A stretch of DNA of 29,863 nucleotides from Hofstenia miamia. Lineage: Eukaryota > Xenacoelomorpha > Acoela > Hofsteniidae. This document shows positions 29,551 to 29,863 of this stretch, in pieces (positions within the stretch are counted from its first letter, which is position 1; every line of letters starts with the position of its first letter). The notes under the pieces are model-generated. The model was not told the origin of the DNA. It made no database searches and saw only the letters and a program-made list of their open reading frames with translations. Position numbers and translations under genes: made by a program. The stretch is taken from the NCBI GenBank assembly GCA_900660155.1, contig CABFPE010000052.1:136421-166283 (forward strand), given 5' to 3'.

Positions 29551-29863
29551 AGTTTATTATTATTAGTTTTATTCCTACTTCTCACAGCTTTATGCTGGTA
29601 TCCCTCTCAGCTCGCGGAACTCACCAGTTCCCAGGGAGTCTGAGAGCTTTCCTCAGGACTCTAGCTGTTCCTAACAATGCTGCCTTCTGTGCTACTGCTC
29701 CTCCCCACTTTGGTACTCCCAACTCCTCCAAGTATCTCTTGTGCTTCTTACTCACCGCTCCTAGTGCTCCTACAACTACTGGGACTACTTCAACTTTCTT
29801 TAACTTTCACAGTCTTTCTATTTCCTCTGCTAACTCTCTGTACTTGTCTATCTTCTCTTTCTC
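29551..29863 (-). mobile_element. 3' end of a second LINE, continues past the window
   Basis: The coding end (29863-29621) is followed on the minus strand by a short untranslated part and an ATA/TAA-type microsatellite near 29553-29565, as is usual for LINE 3' ends. It has markedly higher G+C than its surroundings, consistent with a recent arrival. The orientation is opposite to the calpain. Confidence 0.6.
29621..29863 (-). pseudogene. LINE protein C-terminus, one in-frame stop
   Basis: The minus strand reads EKEKIDKYRELAEEIERL, a TGA, then KLKKVEVVPVVVGALGAVSK, RYLEELGVPKWGGAVAQKAA and LLGTARVLRKAL, ending GNW and TGA. The VVPVVVGALG block and the LLGTARxLRK block are features I know from C-termini of LINE polyproteins common in cnidarians, molluscs and other invertebrates. 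The first TGA stands where Trp is usual, a one-base change, so this copy is probably inactive. Confidence 0.65.

Overview
The window looks like AT-rich animal nuclear DNA. The evidence is GT-AG introns, many transposon fossils, microsatellites with assembly gaps, and a short interstitial (TTAGGG)n tract. That telomere type argues against most insects. LINE and Tc1/mariner remnants fit an invertebrate such as a flatworm, mollusc or cnidarian, but I cannot name the species.

The main gene is a classical calpain (calcium-dependent cysteine protease) on the + strand. Ten exons with compatible splice phases can be read by eye from about 4652 to 27375, and an eleventh candidate lies at 28904-28961. 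They encode the C-terminal part of the catalytic domain (with the Asn of RNPWG), the C2-like domain III, a linker, and a penta-EF-hand domain. The exons carrying the catalytic Cys and His are not visible. Two introns are about 8 kb. At the left edge (3-243) is what may be the 3' end of another + strand gene. The region between it and the calpain holds a broken antisense LINE but no calpain start.

Layout: 1-243 candidate terminal exons; 244-2247 noncoding with small inverted repeats; 2248-4524 degraded LINE (-); 4652-4827 calpain exon; 4913-5360 mini Tc1 element; 6621-8377 unusual element with ~150-bp subrepeats in opposite orientations at its two ends, holding a 72-codon terminal exon (-) and a nested TTAA-flanked MITE; 10315-10578 (TA)n with a gap; 10712-11423 mini mariner (-); 11970-12440 frameshifted coding remnant (-); 13097-13987 two calpain exons and a hAT-like terminus; 14778-16797 a 14-unit tandem array (143 bp); 17185-17396 calpain exon followed by a 4 x 57-bp array; 17761-18825 four calpain exons; 18826-26957 a second large intron with interstitial telomere repeat, a signal-peptide ORF (-) between inverted repeats, a DDE transposase pseudogene (-) and an unidentified 124-codon ORF (-); 26958-27375 two calpain exons; 28904-28961 possible last calpain exon; 29621-29863 the 3' end of another LINE (-).

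No prokaryotic system, CRISPR array or convincing tRNA/rRNA gene is present. The most novel-looking items are the subrepeat-ended element at 6621-8377, the homogenised 143-bp array with an acceptor-like core, and the unidentified antisense ORFs inside the calpain introns. All reading was by eye; no alignment or database search was run.
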